The notes beneath the pieces were generated by a model, which was given only the letters and a program-made list of their open reading frames with translations, searched no databases and had not been told where the DNA came from. Below are positions 42,489 to 55,280 of a DNA stretch of 64,000 nt, one piece after another. This stretch comes from Lepidurus packardi. Its lineage: Eukaryota > Arthropoda > Branchiopoda > Notostraca > Triopsidae. Position 1 is the stretch's first letter. Each line of letters begins with the position of its first letter. A program made the translations under genes and the position numbers. The stretch covers positions 2,108,001 to 2,172,000 of the forward strand of contig JAKZAN010000004.1 of assembly GCA_023053545.1 (NCBI GenBank). The letters run 5' to 3'.

Positions 42489-43170
42489 TAAAATTGAAAA
42501 TTTTATTAAAAATTGGTACATGCCATCAAAAGATGGGCTAAGCCTACCAACTAAAGGGTAATGGCTACTGAAAAACGGTGGTTTCTGCGTAATTTTCGGC
42601 TAGTTTCTACCAAACATAGGTAATGCTTACCAAATAACGGTAGTTCTCCTCCCAAAAATAGTTTGTCAGATCGCATTAAATGACAAGATGTTTTCCTTTA
42701 TTCAGTATAGACTGGAAGCACCTTTAACTATTGCGGAATGTATTCTGCAAACATTTTCCGCGATCCGCATTCATACAAGACAAAAACTGGAAAAGACATA
42801 GCTTGTTTAACTAACTTTCGTAACTTAATCCGCGAGTCTTAGCGATCGGATTACGGTACTTTCTCTACGCACTGTGGGAAAAAATCTTTAGGAAATGTTT
42901 TTGTCCGACATAGCATTTTTTTAGTTTTAGTGGGTAATTTTAAGTATTACCCTTTGTTGTGTAATTTGTTGCACTAAATATTGATGCCAAATCATTGCTA
43001 CTTAGCAAACTTGCAAATCCATAATAGTCATATGAAAACTGAAATAAATTCAATACAAGAATGAAGAAAGAGAACAATAAAGTGGATGAGGTTATACGGA
43101 TACAATAAAAAATGCGCACAAATGAGAGCAAGTTCTTCAGCGAAAACTGAAAGAAAATCAAAAGAAAATA
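42489..43170. other. CACTA left subterminal region
   Basis: Short GGTA/TACC-type words occur about every 15-25 bp to 42660 (GGTACATG, CCTACCAAC, GGGTAATGG, CTACCAAACATAGGTAATG, TTACCAAATAACGGTAG) and again at 42935-42955. Such subterminal arrays bind the transposase in CACTA elements. AATAAA on the minus strand at 43171-43176 lies 49 bp after the transposase stop. No gene. Confidence 0.55.
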
Positions 43171-43224
43171 TTTATTGAAAAATGTAACTCCGCCACATCA
43201 CAACGATAAATAAGTATTAACACA

Positions 43225-46200
43225 TTAATTGAAAATCATATCTAGTTTGGTTTTGGAAACGACAAAATATGTAGATTTAATCTTGTTTGGGTAACAATCG
43301 TTTGGAGTGTCTAGACACTTGTGTGCGTGTCGTACTCTATAGTCTTGTAATCCTTCTGAAGAAATCAAAATTTCAAGTGAGTCTCGTCGGTTGCAAATTC
43401 TGTAAGCCGGCATATGATGGTCGTAATATTCAGTGTCAAATAACCGGCAACAGAATGCATATACGCCACGGAACAAGTAGATGTTAACGAGTAAACCAAA
43501 CTGCCAACTCCGTGTGCCCTGTAACGGACAAACCAGGACAGCTTCATTGCATTTATACAGCTGGCATCCCCGTTTGATCCAGCGGAAACTTTCTAATGTT
43601 CCGTTCATGTGGTTCATTTTGTAGAAAGCTGCGACTTGTCCTATGACGATATAATATTAAATGTTAGGTATACAATAGATCTTTATTTTGCTCCTGTTTA
43701 GTATATACCTCCGCTTTTAATCGTCGAAAGATGAACACGTGACGACTTCGGGCTGACAGATGTTTCCATTTTTAGTAAGTTTTCATTGGTGTTCAAATTC
43801 ATACACTGCCACTCTTGGTGCCGAACACTCAATGTATATGGCAGATTTTTGAACTGACCAATTTTATGTACCAGACGTTTAAAATATGAATGTTTAGCCT
43901 CGTACCTCATGCACCAAAAAGACCCTAGGGGTCCCAAGCGGCGTATGTACGAGGTGTAATGGATAAGAAAATGTTGCTTGGGGGTAATATTTCGCATGAA
44001 AATTTCTTTGAAACTCGACAAATACTCGTAAATTAAAAATTCGAGGGAAAACAACTCGTCTTTTGAAATTTCGTCCTTGAAAACAAACTGACAAATTTCT
44101 AACAGACCAGTAAAGCAAATCCACGCTTTGTCACACTTTGGAACAAATTTTCCTATCAGGAGAGGAAGAAATACGCCTAAAAGCCATAGCTGTGTCGCAC
44201 TTTGTCTTAATTTCCTCTTTTTGATATGAACCATTTCAACCGAAGAAGGCTTGTCTGCTTTTTCGCTACCACCCCAATGAAAGTTGGAAATGGAAGAGTT
44301 AAGTTGATCAATGTTAAAATATTGTTTCGTAGCTATACACCTAGAAAGAAGCTCGCAAATCGTAAGAGACAAGCATCCCTCTAATACAGGGGTCGGCAAC
44401 CTTTTACCCAACGCGGGCCAGAACAAATGCATGGAGGGTAGTGGCGGGCCGGATTAATCCTTTGAACTACTAATTCAAAATTCAGCCGTAATAAAATTTT
44501 GGAGGATCAGGAAAGATGTTTATTTAATCCGAAATGTGCTTTATTGGAAGAATTGTCTGTATTTTCAATTTAAAGAGACAATAAGTTCAGTGCATTGCAT
44601 TACTCTTATAATGGGTTCGATATTCGTTTTAACATTGATTTGACTTAGTTGAACTAGAATTAATGTGACGCTTGGTGCTGTTTGGCAGCTGAAAGTTTCT
44701 TCATATCACACGACATGCCAGACGATGCCAAGTGCAGTACGTCGCCCAAATGCTCGTCAGTAATTCGATTTCTCAAATGATTTTTTGTGTGTTTCATTTT
44801 TGAAAACAATTGCTCACACACGGAAGTGCTACCGAACATCGATGCCATCCTTTTGGCGTAATTAGTTAAGTTCGGGTGACTCCCGGACTCAAGAAGATAC
44901 TTCTTGTAGAAATCTGTTAGTGGTACACCACCTGCATTGAATTTTGATTTCAACACATCATTACATTGCAACTCAATGAGCTCCATCTGAATATTATCCG
45001 GAACGTTATTTACGTCGACATCAAAAGGTGTACTAAACATCCTGAAATCGACTACGTGTGATCGGAGATCAGCAAAACGTGAGGCAAACTCGCTTTTTAG
45101 AGTGCGGATCACTGCCACAAATTCGCAGCTTTCTTTTGGGTTTCTTTCCGCGAGTGTAGGAAAATGCGAATAATTAGACTTCTCAAGCTGGTTTTCCCAC
45201 AATCGAAGCTTTGTTTCGAATGCAGTAACGTGGCTCCACATTTCATGGATCAGTTGATTTTTTCCTTGAAGCTGCAAATTCAGGCTGTTCAAATGCCTCG
45301 TTAGGTCGACTAGAAACGCGAGGCTTGAAAGCCACGTTTGATCCCGAAATTCTTTGGCGTTCATGTTTTTGCTCTCAAGAAAGCCAGCTATTTCTTCACG
45401 GAGGGAATACACTCTTCCTAGCATAGCACCACGACTAAGCCAACGAACATCACAGTAATAAAGTAAGTCTCCATATTCATTCTCCGATTCGGACAAAAGT
45501 GTTCGAAATTGACGATGATTTAAACCCCGAGACAAGATTACGTTGACCGTTTTTACAGCCACGTCCATTACTTCATTCAGATTCGATGTTTTGGCACACA
45601 GTGCTTCCTGGTGTATGATGCAGTGTATCTTTGTGACATCGTGAACGATTCCGAGGCCTTCCATATGTTTCCTAAGTAAGGCCACGACGCCTTTATTCTG
45701 TCCGACCATAGCCGGAGCTCCATCGGTTGTTACGGACACAAGCTTTGTCAAGTCCAAATCGAGATTCGAAAAACACTGAAGCAATGCTGCCAGAATGTCC
45801 TCTCCTTTGGTAGTACCCTTCATAGGTACCAGTTGTAGGAATTCCTCGACAATTTCGAAGGTTTCAGTAACTCTGCGTATAAATACTGCAAGCTGTGTAG
45901 TATCAGTGGCATCAGTGCTCTCATCAAGGGCTATTGAGAAGAACTGAAATTCCTTGCAACTCTTTCTTAAATTGCTTTTCAGGTCAGCTGATATTTCTTC
46001 AATTCGCCTCGTAACGGTTCTCGCCGAAAGGCTTACATTTGAAAAAAGATCCTTTTTCTCCGGACATACTATGTTTACAACGGCCATCAAACACTTTTTT
46101 TACAAAATCACCATCTGTGAAGGGTTTCATTTCCTCTGCTATAAGTTTTGAGACAGCAAAACTCGCAAGTGTGTTTTTCTCAGATTCTGAGTTCTGATTC

Positions 46201-48377
46201 TTAAATACCAAGCTTTGCTTTTGCAGACTACGACTGAGTTTAGCAATTTCGTCTTTTCTTAGTTGACCGGTAAATTCAGCGTGGTTAGAATGATTAGCCT
46301 CGTAGTGTCGCTTGATGTTGAACTCTTTATGAACGGCAACACTTGCCTGGCAAATGAGACATATAGGTTTTCCGAAATGATGGACAAAGAAGTATTGATC
46401 AGTCCAGCACTCTTGGAAATTGCGACATTCGGTATCAACTTTTCGACGCTTTGCTGACATTTTCCCAGAAAGTGGAAGAATTTGCTACAGTATCACAGAA
46501 AGTTGGCTACTTTACTATCACGAAAGTGAAGCACAACGAGGCGAATCCACTATGAATAGCCGCAGAACGCGAACGTGGCAGCGTCAAGCTAAAAGTGGAA
46601 CTGGAACAGCGAAATCAGTTCAAAATGCTAATAGTAGGCTTCACGGGCTACACTGTGCTGAGCAGACTAGACTAGGGTTGGATTCAGATGTTTTGCGAAA
46701 ATCTTTTTAAAGGAACGACGTAGTCAAAACTTATATATTAGTTTATAAGGTACCGCGGGCCGGATGCATGTAATATTTCACCCGTGGGCCGCGGGCCGGA
46801 TAAAATGGGCTGGCGGGCCGGATTCAGCACGCGGGCCGTAGGTTGCCGACCGCTGCTCTAATATATCGTGCATTATGTCTGGGACAAGACCTCCGATTAC
46901 ACTAAAGTGCTGCAACTGGTTGAAAATGGAGTTGAAAGTGACTCCGTACAAATCAGAAAAATGTTTTGCAGCTTCTGTATCCAAGCCTTGACATTGGATA
47001 CCGTGATCTTCCTTGGTACGAGGTGGAAACTCAGAATGAGTGAACTTCGTCTGTATCTCCTCTCGGGTACCGAGACATGTACGGCAAGAGCGAAAACTGT
47101 TTCCAAAGCCTTTTTTAAATCCACCGACAATATGGCTGGCAAGATTGTCGGCAGAGATAGCTACAAGGGTACCGAAAACGTTTTCTGTACTGCCATTTAT
47201 TTTCATGTTCACGCCATTCTCGAGTTTCTTCAGATCCTCGACTATTGGTTCTAACATTTTGTTAATACTATAGGTACTGAGCAAATTGTTGTAAAAAATA
47301 GAAAGAAGGTGAATTTGCTTTAAACAAGACTTGAATTTCTTTTCGATGTTGCCTATGCTAAAATACACAAGGACAAGTTTATGTTTTTTGCTTCCTAATG
47401 GATTACAGAATTCTACTTCGTCCAGATAAATATGCAACTGGAGAGCATTAGGATGCTCAGCGAAAAAAGGATTGTCAGAATATTCTGTCCCGTCTTCGAA
47501 AACAGAATAAAGCCCAGGAACTTTATTTTTAGCCTTCATGACACTCGCGTATATCTCTTCCCTGCCCAAAAGCTTTGTCAGCATGCCTAGCAACGAGACG
47601 TACACGTAACTGCGACGAACAATTTGATTTTTGTTCGTGCGCTTGCCATTGAAGTGTTCGGGAAGTACAGGGAGATAAACTTTGTTTGGGCTGACCATGC
47701 CAAGCTCGTCTGCGAAGTAACGCAGGCGGGAATGCTGCGAGCTTATGTGTTGGAATAGATCATTGGTTGGAACCAGGGGTAATGAATCTGTATGACTACA
47801 GCCAGCTTCTATAAGAGTAGAAATTAAGCTCTTCAATGTTTCTTCAATCGCAATGGTAACAATTTCTTGTGTTCCTGTCATGATTGCTTCCAAATCTGCT
47901 TGGTTGAATTTCCTGTCATGAAAAAGCTTAAGGACAAATAATGAAGATGACTTTTCTAACGAAATCTGATCGTTGTCGCTTTTATTTGCATCGGCGTTAG
48001 CGTTAGGTTCCTCGTTTTCTTCAATCGAATCTCCAACGCCTATTCAGTCAAACAGTTTGTCATATTTTAAGAATAATTATAATTATCGAATTTCGGTTAC
48101 CGTCATCTAATTCCATATCAACGTGGGATGTTTCATTCCTGTGCAACACTTCTGTGGTTTCTTCAAAGCAGCTGTGGTGTATTTTCATATGTTTGTACAA
48201 ACCACTTCTACTAAGGAATTTTTTCTTTTGAGAACAGTTTTCGAATAGACAGGTGCTTTCAAATTTTGGGTCACGTCGGTGTGCAACACTATAATGCGTA
48301 AGTAGCATTTGTTTGTCTACGGCAATGAAATTGCATGTGCGAATTTGACACTTGTAACTGGAACACGCTGCTTCCAT
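43225..48377 (-). CDS. CACTA/EnSpm-like transposase with C2H2 fingers
   Basis: Exons 48377-48101, 48039-43709 (interrupted by the hAT) and 43640-43225 join in phase; without the hAT and one target copy they give 849 codons including stop. Exon 1 (MEAACSSYKCQ) has two C2H2 fingers (CNFIAVDKQMLLTHYSVAH; a second ending YKHMKIHH). Exon 2 starts in an acidic linker, then has IYLDDVEFCNP-like LHIYLDEVEFCNPLGSKKHK, VAISADNLASHIVGGFKKGF, SCRTCLG, and VPDIMHDILEGCLSLTICEL, the candidate D, D and E sites. It goes on to HFLIHYTSYIRRLGPLGSFW and MRYEAKHSYFKR. Exon 3 has a beta-rich C-terminus (GLLVNIYLFRGVYAF). Poly(A) signal at 43171-43176. Family named from remembered animal EnSpm-like proteins; no search was possible. 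Confidence 0.65.
44387..46855 (-). mobile_element. Complete hAT element (ZBED/GTF2IRD2-like)
   Basis: 2,469 bp flanked by a perfect 8-bp duplication CTCTAATA (44379-44386 and 46856-46863). Ends CAGGGGTCGGCAACCTTTT and, inverted, CAGCGGTCGGCAACCTACGG form the classical hAT inverted repeats with GCGGGCC-rich subterminal sequence. It interrupts the CACTA transposase codon stream between DIMHDILE and GCLSL. Excision leaving one target copy would keep that frame as shown by the flanking codons. One transposase gene inside on the minus strand. Confidence 0.93.
44660..46460 (-). CDS. hAT transposase
   Basis: The N-terminal frame starts MSAKRRKVDTECRNFQECW at 46460 with a BED-like finger (CLICQASVAVHKEFNIKRHY). 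The main frame (46090-44660) has the hAT core: FFSIALDESTDATDTTQLAV (first Asp), VSVTTDGAPAMVGQNKG (second Asp), IHCIIHQEALCAK (C-x2-H), and the C-terminal dimerisation block STSVCEQLFSKMKHTKNHLR. The two frames differ by one base at an A-run near 46090 (GTAAAAAAAGTG), so a single frameshift is the only visible defect. About 580 residues in total, normal for ZBED/GTF2IRD2-type hAT proteins. Confidence 0.88.
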
Positions 48378-48576
48378 TTTAAACAGACTTAAGTAACTAA
48401 TCTTTTTAGTAGGGATCTGCAGCTGCTTAATCAAATGAAAGTTAGAAGGTCTGATATAAATCACGGTGTGTTTTCAAACACGTTAGTAATATTTATTAAG
48501 GCCTAAGAAGAACACATAAGCATGTCCTTATACTGCGTTCAGCCAATTCTGGAATTCGCTACAGTGGCGCTTCTTG
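48378..48576. promoter_or_regulatory. CACTA bidirectional promoter region, left part
   Basis: The sequence between the transposase start (48377, minus) and the SAMD3-like start (52663, plus) is only about 500 bp once the LTR element at 48577-52353 and its target copy are set aside. It must hold both promoters. It carries an AAGGCCTAAGAAGAACACAT word and no clear TATA box. Confidence 0.45.
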
Positions 48577-49131
48577 TGTGGAGAACGATCATTTTAAACT
48601 TAATTCCGATGACTAAGCAAGACCACATTTCGCTGACCACATTTTGACAATATTTCGCCGACTTATAATTCTCAGCTCATATCCAGGCTGCCGAGCGTCA
48701 GATCACTAGCTAATTTCCTTCTCACGCATCCGGTCCATCTGTTTGTTTTGCCCGAACATTCCCTCAGTTTATAATTTAGCCCATTCAGCAGATTCCACGC
48801 CAAACATGTATATAAACGCTTGTAGCGAGATAGAACTGGCTCCCCCGCTAGGGAGAAAGAGGGCGAGGGGGCTCAGTCGCTCTCAGTCTCTCGCTATCTG
48901 TTACGCTCCCTTTTTCTCTCTGCCCAGTTAGTATAAGTTATAGTTTTCAATCTTGTTAAAACGTTTGTGACATATGGACGACCTAGTGAATTATTGACTT
49001 AGTGACACGGCTTGTACCGACGAAAATATTGAATAAAGTTGTACGGGATTTTACCGTTGAGCGAAAAAAGAACTCACAGCCTTCCGCCCAACCGCTCAAA
49101 ACAATTTAATCGCCCAAAACAGTTTCCTACA
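48577..49131 (+). repeat. 5' LTR
   Basis: 555 bp, pairs with 51799-52353 with about two mismatches. A TATATAAACG box at about 48810 and AATAAAG at about 49033 fit promoter and poly(A) positions inside an LTR. Confidence 0.92.
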
Positions 49132-51798
49132 ATTTGGTGTCAGAAGTGGGATTCGCGTTAAAATACCGGCAGTTCAAATAAGTTTCCAATTAGTGCAAGT
49201 GTCCCACCTAGTTCAAAATCGTTCAAATTATTCAAATAGCCCAACGTGCCACAGTTCCACCGAAGTTTAAAAAAGTTTAGTTTTGTACGAATCCATTGTG
49301 CCTAAGATGACGCCAACTCCTCCACCACCCGTAGGTGGAACAGGTACTGTAACACCCCCTATTAATCCTATTTTTCTCCAACCACCCACCACCTCGCTCC
49401 AGAACACCACGACCACTACGACCTCTACGACCACAACCATGAATACGACCACTCCTGCTACACGTCCACGCTCGATGACCTTCCTGGGACAACCGATAAG
49501 CGACCCAACTATTTCAACCCAACCCACGACTAGACCAACAACTCCCACCAATGAGTCCGTGCAAACCATTTTGAACCAACTTCCTATATATACCGGCGAT
49601 TCTAGAATAAAGAACTGGCTAAAAAAAATTGTCGCTCCTCCTCGTCGCCTACGCGGGGGACGAAGAAAGAATATTGCGGGCCATACCAACCCGACTCGAC
49701 GGAATAGCGCTAGAGTACTACGAACTCCTAACCCTGGAAGTACAAACTGAATATCCAAAGTTCAAAGAGGCTTTTTGAAGCGTTTCGGAAAGTTACATGA
49801 AGAAGCTTATAGACCACCACCCACCCAACAGCCCAATGAGACTATTGCCGACTTTGCTCAGAGACTTCTTGTAGAATCCGTCGAATTGTTCCCCCACCTG
49901 TATGCCCAGTCCACTGCAAATTATGACGGTGCACAAGCCGCATTAGACGGAATGAGGGCGCAAACGTTCCTAAAAGGAATTACCGCAGACCTCCGCAGGG
50001 CAGTGCTTAGGACCGTCGGAAACGAGGCGACATTTGATGAACTCGTTCAGGCGGCTCGAGTGGAAGAAGCTGCACTCGCCAGTACTAGCGCAGACTATCA
50101 TGGATTAGAAGCCGAACTAGCCCAACTTACTTTACAAATAGAACAACTAGTAAAAGCTCAACAGCAAACCCCAACCCACGCCGCTGCTGTAAATCTCCCC
50201 CACAACAGTTCGGATGTACGATATCGAGATCCAATCCCGCCGAACAACTACCCTTCCAACCCACAGCCCACCTACTCAAAACCGCCCGGAAATAATAGAG
50301 GAACACCCATACAACCCTTGATGCAGATGAACGTTCCCCGTCCCCCTTTTGCAGATCGACGTCAACCAATGCAGTTCGAGGGTGCTCGCTATAACGAGGG
50401 TGTTCGCAATAACGCACAACCCTATCCTTATAAACCTACGACCAACCGGAACTCTAACTCCTATAACCCTGATCATCAAAGCCGCCGAACGCAAGAAGAC
50501 CAACCGATCTGTCATTTTTGCAGAGAAGAAGGCCATATTGTCAAATACTGCCCAAAATTAGCCCAGCAGTTAGCCCACAAATGGGGTTTCCAGCCTCCAT
50601 ACCCCCTCCCCACAATTGATCAACAACGCGCTATGGAAGAGATCCTATTTGGAAACAGGCCAAAAAACTAGGACGAACCACCAGAGAGGGTCGGTGGGAA
50701 AGGAAAAAGTATCCTCAAACGTTAAATGGAAACACCCCGACCAGTACTACTGACCCAAACTTCAAACCCCAATCAGTTGACCAAACCCCAATCTACAATG
50801 ATATCATCGCAGAAATTTCCATGGCTACAAAACCCCAGTAGTACCAGTAGTCGTAGGTAATTTGTTGCTTACCGCTCTCGTCGACAGCGGAGCAGGACTT
50901 TCCCTATTGAACGAGAACGTCTTTTTAGCCCTTCAACAGTCCGGTCATTCCCTTCAGACCATTTCAGCCGATGTTAGATTATTCTCGATCAGCAATGCCG
51001 AACTCAAAACTGGCGGAGTTTACGAAACTGAAATCTCCATTTTAGGCCGCCAATATGCTCACCAATTCGTTGTTAGCTCACAAATCAACTATGACCTTGT
51101 GCTTGGCATAGACTTTATCTGCAAGCATGGCCTAGTTATAGACGGCAAAGATCAAATGGTCTATTTTCCTCCTGTGAGTAGCCCAGACGCTTCCAATCCT
51201 GGTCACCAAACCGATCCTTTACCGAAAACCATAGTGGAACCAAATACCTGCTCTCCCACCCCGATTTTACCAAGCCCTCGACCAACCAACAATCCTGTTA
51301 AAGAACTTGTCCAAACCGTAGAACCAGAAGATGAATTTGCTCCTTTTCTCGCCGAAAATAAACAAATATCCCAACTCCCAAGCCACCGAATCTTCCTTCA
51401 AAAGGATGTAGTCGTGTCACTACAATTTACGTGTCACATCAATTTAATGGCCGAATAGAGACGCTAATGATCATTGGGACTGCCATTTGTTTAAGCTTGA
51501 CCACAGGCATGATCATAGGCGGGTACCTTATTTGGAAAGCTACCAGAACGAGCAACCCCGTTGCTGCTGACTTAGAACACCACCCAATGACCACCCGAAT
51601 CACGGAATTGATTATGGAAATTGAAGTCCTAAAGATGAGACAAGACCAACTGAAACAATTTTTGGAAGACGAATTGAAGGCGGCCAAACGAAAAGTAGAT
51701 GACACAGAACGACAAATAGACCGAAAAACTTAATCCCACTCACCTAGCCCATAAGAAAACCTGTACTACGGGACGTAGTCTCTCAGAGAAGAATGCGA

Positions 51799-52353
51799 TG
51801 TGGAGAACGATCATTTTAAACTTAATTCCGATGACTAAGCAAGACCACATTTCGCTGACCACATTTTGACAATATTTCGCCGACTTATAATTCTCAGCTC
51901 ATATCCAGGATGCCGAGCGTCAGATCACTAGCTAATTTCCTTCTCACGCATCCGGTCCATCTGTTTGTTTTGCCCGAACATTCCCTCAGTTTATAATTTA
52001 GCCCATTCAGCAGATTCCACGCCAAACATGTATATAAACGCTTGTAGCGAGATAGAACTGGCTCCCCCGCTAGGGAGAAAGAGGGCGAGGGGGCTCAGTC
52101 GCTCTCAGTCTCTCGCTATCTGTTACGCTCCCTTTTTCTCTCTGCCCAGTTAGTATAAGTTATAGTTTTCAATCTTGTTAAAACGTTTGTGACATATGGA
52201 CGACCTAGTGAATTATTGACTTAGTGACACGACTTGTACCGACGAAAATATTGAATAAAGTTGTACGGGATTTTACCGTTGAGCGAAAAAAGAACTCACA
52301 GCCTTCCGCCCAACCGCTCAAAACAATTTAATCGCCCAAAACAGTTTCCTACA
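51799..52353 (+). repeat. 3' LTR
   Basis: 555 bp copy of 48577-49131, followed by CTTG, the same four bases that precede the 5' LTR. Confidence 0.92.
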
Positions 52354-52662
52354 CTTGTATCCCATGTATTAAACCTGCATCTCAGTGTTTCCTTCGTCTA
52401 ACTTAACCTAATCGTCGCTAGAGGCGGTACTGCAAGAAGTTTCAATATACGCTCATTGCATAGGACACTTCTTGTAAAAACGTACCTCAGACGCCTTCCA
52501 ATTCAAAGCCATTAGTTCGAAAAATGTCATAAACCTAATTTCCTTGCCTGAATTCTGAAGTACTGGACACTGGAGTGGGTATTTATTAAACGTTACCGTT
52601 TGTGCCATTAAAAGAAGTTGTCTTGCGTACTTCTCCCATTTTTAGAACCCCTGTCGCATTGT

Positions 52663-54753
52663 ATGGTGAAAAAAATGGATAAATTCGTTATACTCATTGT
52701 TGAGGGAATGGACTTCGATATTACTTTCCCATCAAAAAACGACGCTTCTGACGTGGATCGTCTGAAACAGGCAGTTTCGTCAAAAGCAAAAGCTAGTAAA
52801 GTGTTGAAAAATGTAATGGATGGAAAGGAAATTCGTTACTTCGAATGTGAAAGCAAGCTTATTGCCGGTCGGTGGACTGTTCTCGAAGATTCCTCTGTTG
52901 TGGACAACTATGCAATATTGCGTTGCATACTTGAATGCACCGCAGTAGTTCTCCCTTCAAAGACGGCATCTACGCCGCCTATTTCTTCAGTGATTGGTAA
53001 GCTTTTTACATTTCTAACAAGTTAAAAAATACTAACATAATAGAATCTCCTTCGTATACATTTCCGTAACTGAAAATTCTCGAAGATTCTGCGAGCAATT
53101 TTAATGAAGGAAATTCACAAACACTCGAGAATGAGGTTATCATTTCCGATCTTGGTACATTGGAGGGCGAAGAAGATGTAATTGAAATGGAAATAAATTC
53201 ACACGAGTTTTCGGCTTCGGTTAAAAGAGGAATCATTTTTACATACAATTTTTTACTATTTAATTAATAAAATAAGTACAGGTTTTGAAGATGGAGGTAA
53301 AGATAATGTTTACTTGCGCCGTCCAATACCAAGCACGAATAATCTGCCCAATTACTTTGGGATGAAGATAGACAGCAAATTGAAGAAAGGAACTGCTTTG
53401 ACCTTTCCGGAGATGTCGAGTGTAGTTCGGCAAGTTGTCGACTCATGTCGCCCTATCCACTATCCGACGTCTGTGAGCGTTTTGGAATTGGCTCAACGAC
53501 TTTTGAAAACTTACCCTTCGTTGGCGGTAGATCCGACTGATTTTTCTACGTCAACGGTAAATTGCGATTTTGAATACTGAACGCTTAGTATTTAGAATTT
53601 TTAGAAAACCCTGAAGTACCAGCTAACTAGGCGATTCCAACGTGTAAGGCAAAAGGCCTGTATTAGTAAAGCGAAAAAGAAACTTGCGGCTAAGACTAAC
53701 TCCACGCCCAATTCTGCTGTTGAAATAACAAAGAAGAGTATATTCACGATTATTTTCTTTAACATTTCGTAACAAGGAGCAAATCTTAAACTATTCGTTT
53801 TATCAATTATTACAGAAGATCCTGTTTCGTACAAGAGAAATGTCGCCAGTATGTTGGATCTGTATAAGATGAACGTAGTTGGGGAGGAAGTAAAGGTCCT
53901 TTTGAAATTGACACACAATGATCGTAGGGCAGACATTACAAGTGGCTCCGTAAAATCCATTGCTGAAGTGCAGGAAAGCTGTCCTTACCTCTGTCAAGAG
54001 GTCTTCGTAAGTACACATTTTACGCATATTACGCGCCGCAAAGGTTCTAAAAAATGTAAAACATTTCAGCTATTCTTGGAGCTGGATTTATTACTGGGTG
54101 ATGGAACGTCAGCAAGGTTTAAAGAAAATTGGAAAAAAATAGTTCCGAAAATCTTGCAAGTTGCGAAACAACAAATGACAAAATCTTGTGACTGTGTTCT
54201 TCGTCGATACATCAATGTGGAAGAAGACTTCGGTACGTAGGCTTGTTTAGATCTTTTAAAGAATCATCAAATACAAATTCCGGGTTATTATTGTGCATTG
54301 CAGATGTCGCCTCACGGGCTGCCCTTGAGTTACTGCCGATTTTGCTGAGTACGTCTAAAAAATTTGCTAAAATGGGAAGATTATTATATGATCACAGACA
54401 AGTATGTCTCTTTTAAAATAACTTTAATTTTCTACAATTCGTATTCATGTTTTTCAAAGGATAAAGCCCTGCCCTCCATCATCGCGGAGAAACCGGTCCG
54501 CACTACGCCTTACATTGTGTCGATCGGAGGCTCGCTAACTCTTGTGGCTGACCAAAAACCCGTTCTAGCCCCTAGTGACATGCAGAGCGCATTAGTGTGC
54601 CTCATGGCCACCTATTATGTCTATAATATTAAGTACGCAAGCGGAATTAAATCAGCTCTTCTGTCCCTTCAAGGCACTTGTCTCGAGATTGCGGATGACG
54701 AATTCCGAAAGCTGGATTCCATTAAAGTGTTGTTACGACAATTGGGCAACTGA
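52663..54753 (+). CDS. SAMD3-like protein carried by the CACTA element
   Basis: Eight exons join in phase: 52663-52996, 53086-53154, 53282-53556, 53605-53737, 53816-54006, 54070-54232, 54304-54401 and 54460-54753, giving 518 residues with introns of 48-127 bp. The N-terminus (MVKKMDKFVILIVEGMDFDI) looks like a small beta/alpha domain. The rest follows the conserved region of SAM-domain-containing protein 3-like genes: LPNYFGMKID, LTFPEMSSVVRQVVDSCRPI, KTLKYQLTRRFQRVRQK, SMLDLYKMNVVGE, LELLPILLSTSKKFAK, TTPYIVSIGGSLTLVAD. A SAM domain itself is not evident. Poly(A) signal at 55133-55138. Using the acceptor at 53085 avoids the TAA at 53067, so the gene looks intact. Its role in transposition is unknown. 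Confidence 0.7.
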
Positions 54754-55280
54754 ACACGACTACTGAATCGGATGTCTTGCCAGTGTCCGCCGTGATATTC
54801 TGCAGGAGCGTCGATATTTGGCCCTGAATTGTTACGCATTTTATAGGTTGTGTACCCCTTATCTGTTTATCTCGTTACTTTTTTCACTTTAATGTCCCTT
54901 GGGCATATATTTACCCAGTGCCATGCGTTTTTCTTTGTGTTGTTTAGCTTTGTAATTTATGTCGTTGACGTTTTGATTATCTAGTGCAATGCAATGCAAT
55001 ACAATTGAATGCCTACCTGAAATGAGGAGTAATTAATGATACTTCCTTCGTCTAATTAAAGGGATGTCTTGCCCATAATTTATAGTGTATCATCTACTAT
55101 TTATTAGATCCCTTACTCAATTTTTGATATATAATAAACACAATTTTTGGTACTGAAATCTTTCAAATTTAAGTTAAACCAAACTTCTATTATTGGGTTT
55201 TGTTATACCGATTATAGGGGAACGCTACCATTCTCCGTTAATGGTAGAAAAATAGCCCCATCCTGGGACCCGCGATTTTC
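54754..55280. other. 3' flank and CACTA right subterminal region
   Basis: AT-rich sequence with an AATAAA at 55133 that probably ends the SAMD3-like transcript. From 55220 GCTACCATT, TAATGGTAG and GCGATTTTCGGTAG words repeat in both orientations, as at the left end. No gene. Confidence 0.55.

Larger units (their letters stand above)
48577..52353 (+). mobile_element. LTR retrotransposon (Ty3/gypsy-like), very young
   Basis: Two 555-bp LTRs (TGTGGAGAACG to TTTCCTACA) bound 3,777 bp, flanked by CTTG on each side (48573-48576 and 52354-52357). The LTRs differ at about two positions, so the insertion is recent. Next to the 5' LTR is a primer-binding-like TTGGTGTCAGAAGTGGGA. Interior parts: gag-like frames with a CCHC knuckle (CHFCREEGHIVKYC), an aspartic protease (TALVDSGAGLSLL) and a short 3' frame with one hydrophobic segment that could be an envelope or linker remnant. 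Reverse transcriptase and integrase are not recognised. It is broken, probably with several breaks, and non-autonomous. It sits in the intergenic region of the CACTA element. Confidence 0.87.

Noticed and set aside
53067-53069. In-frame TAA that would break the SAMD3-like gene
   Set aside because: It is in frame only if exon 2 starts at 53044. The acceptor at 53085 gives a phase-consistent exon without it, and the whole eight-exon model is then an exact multiple of three.
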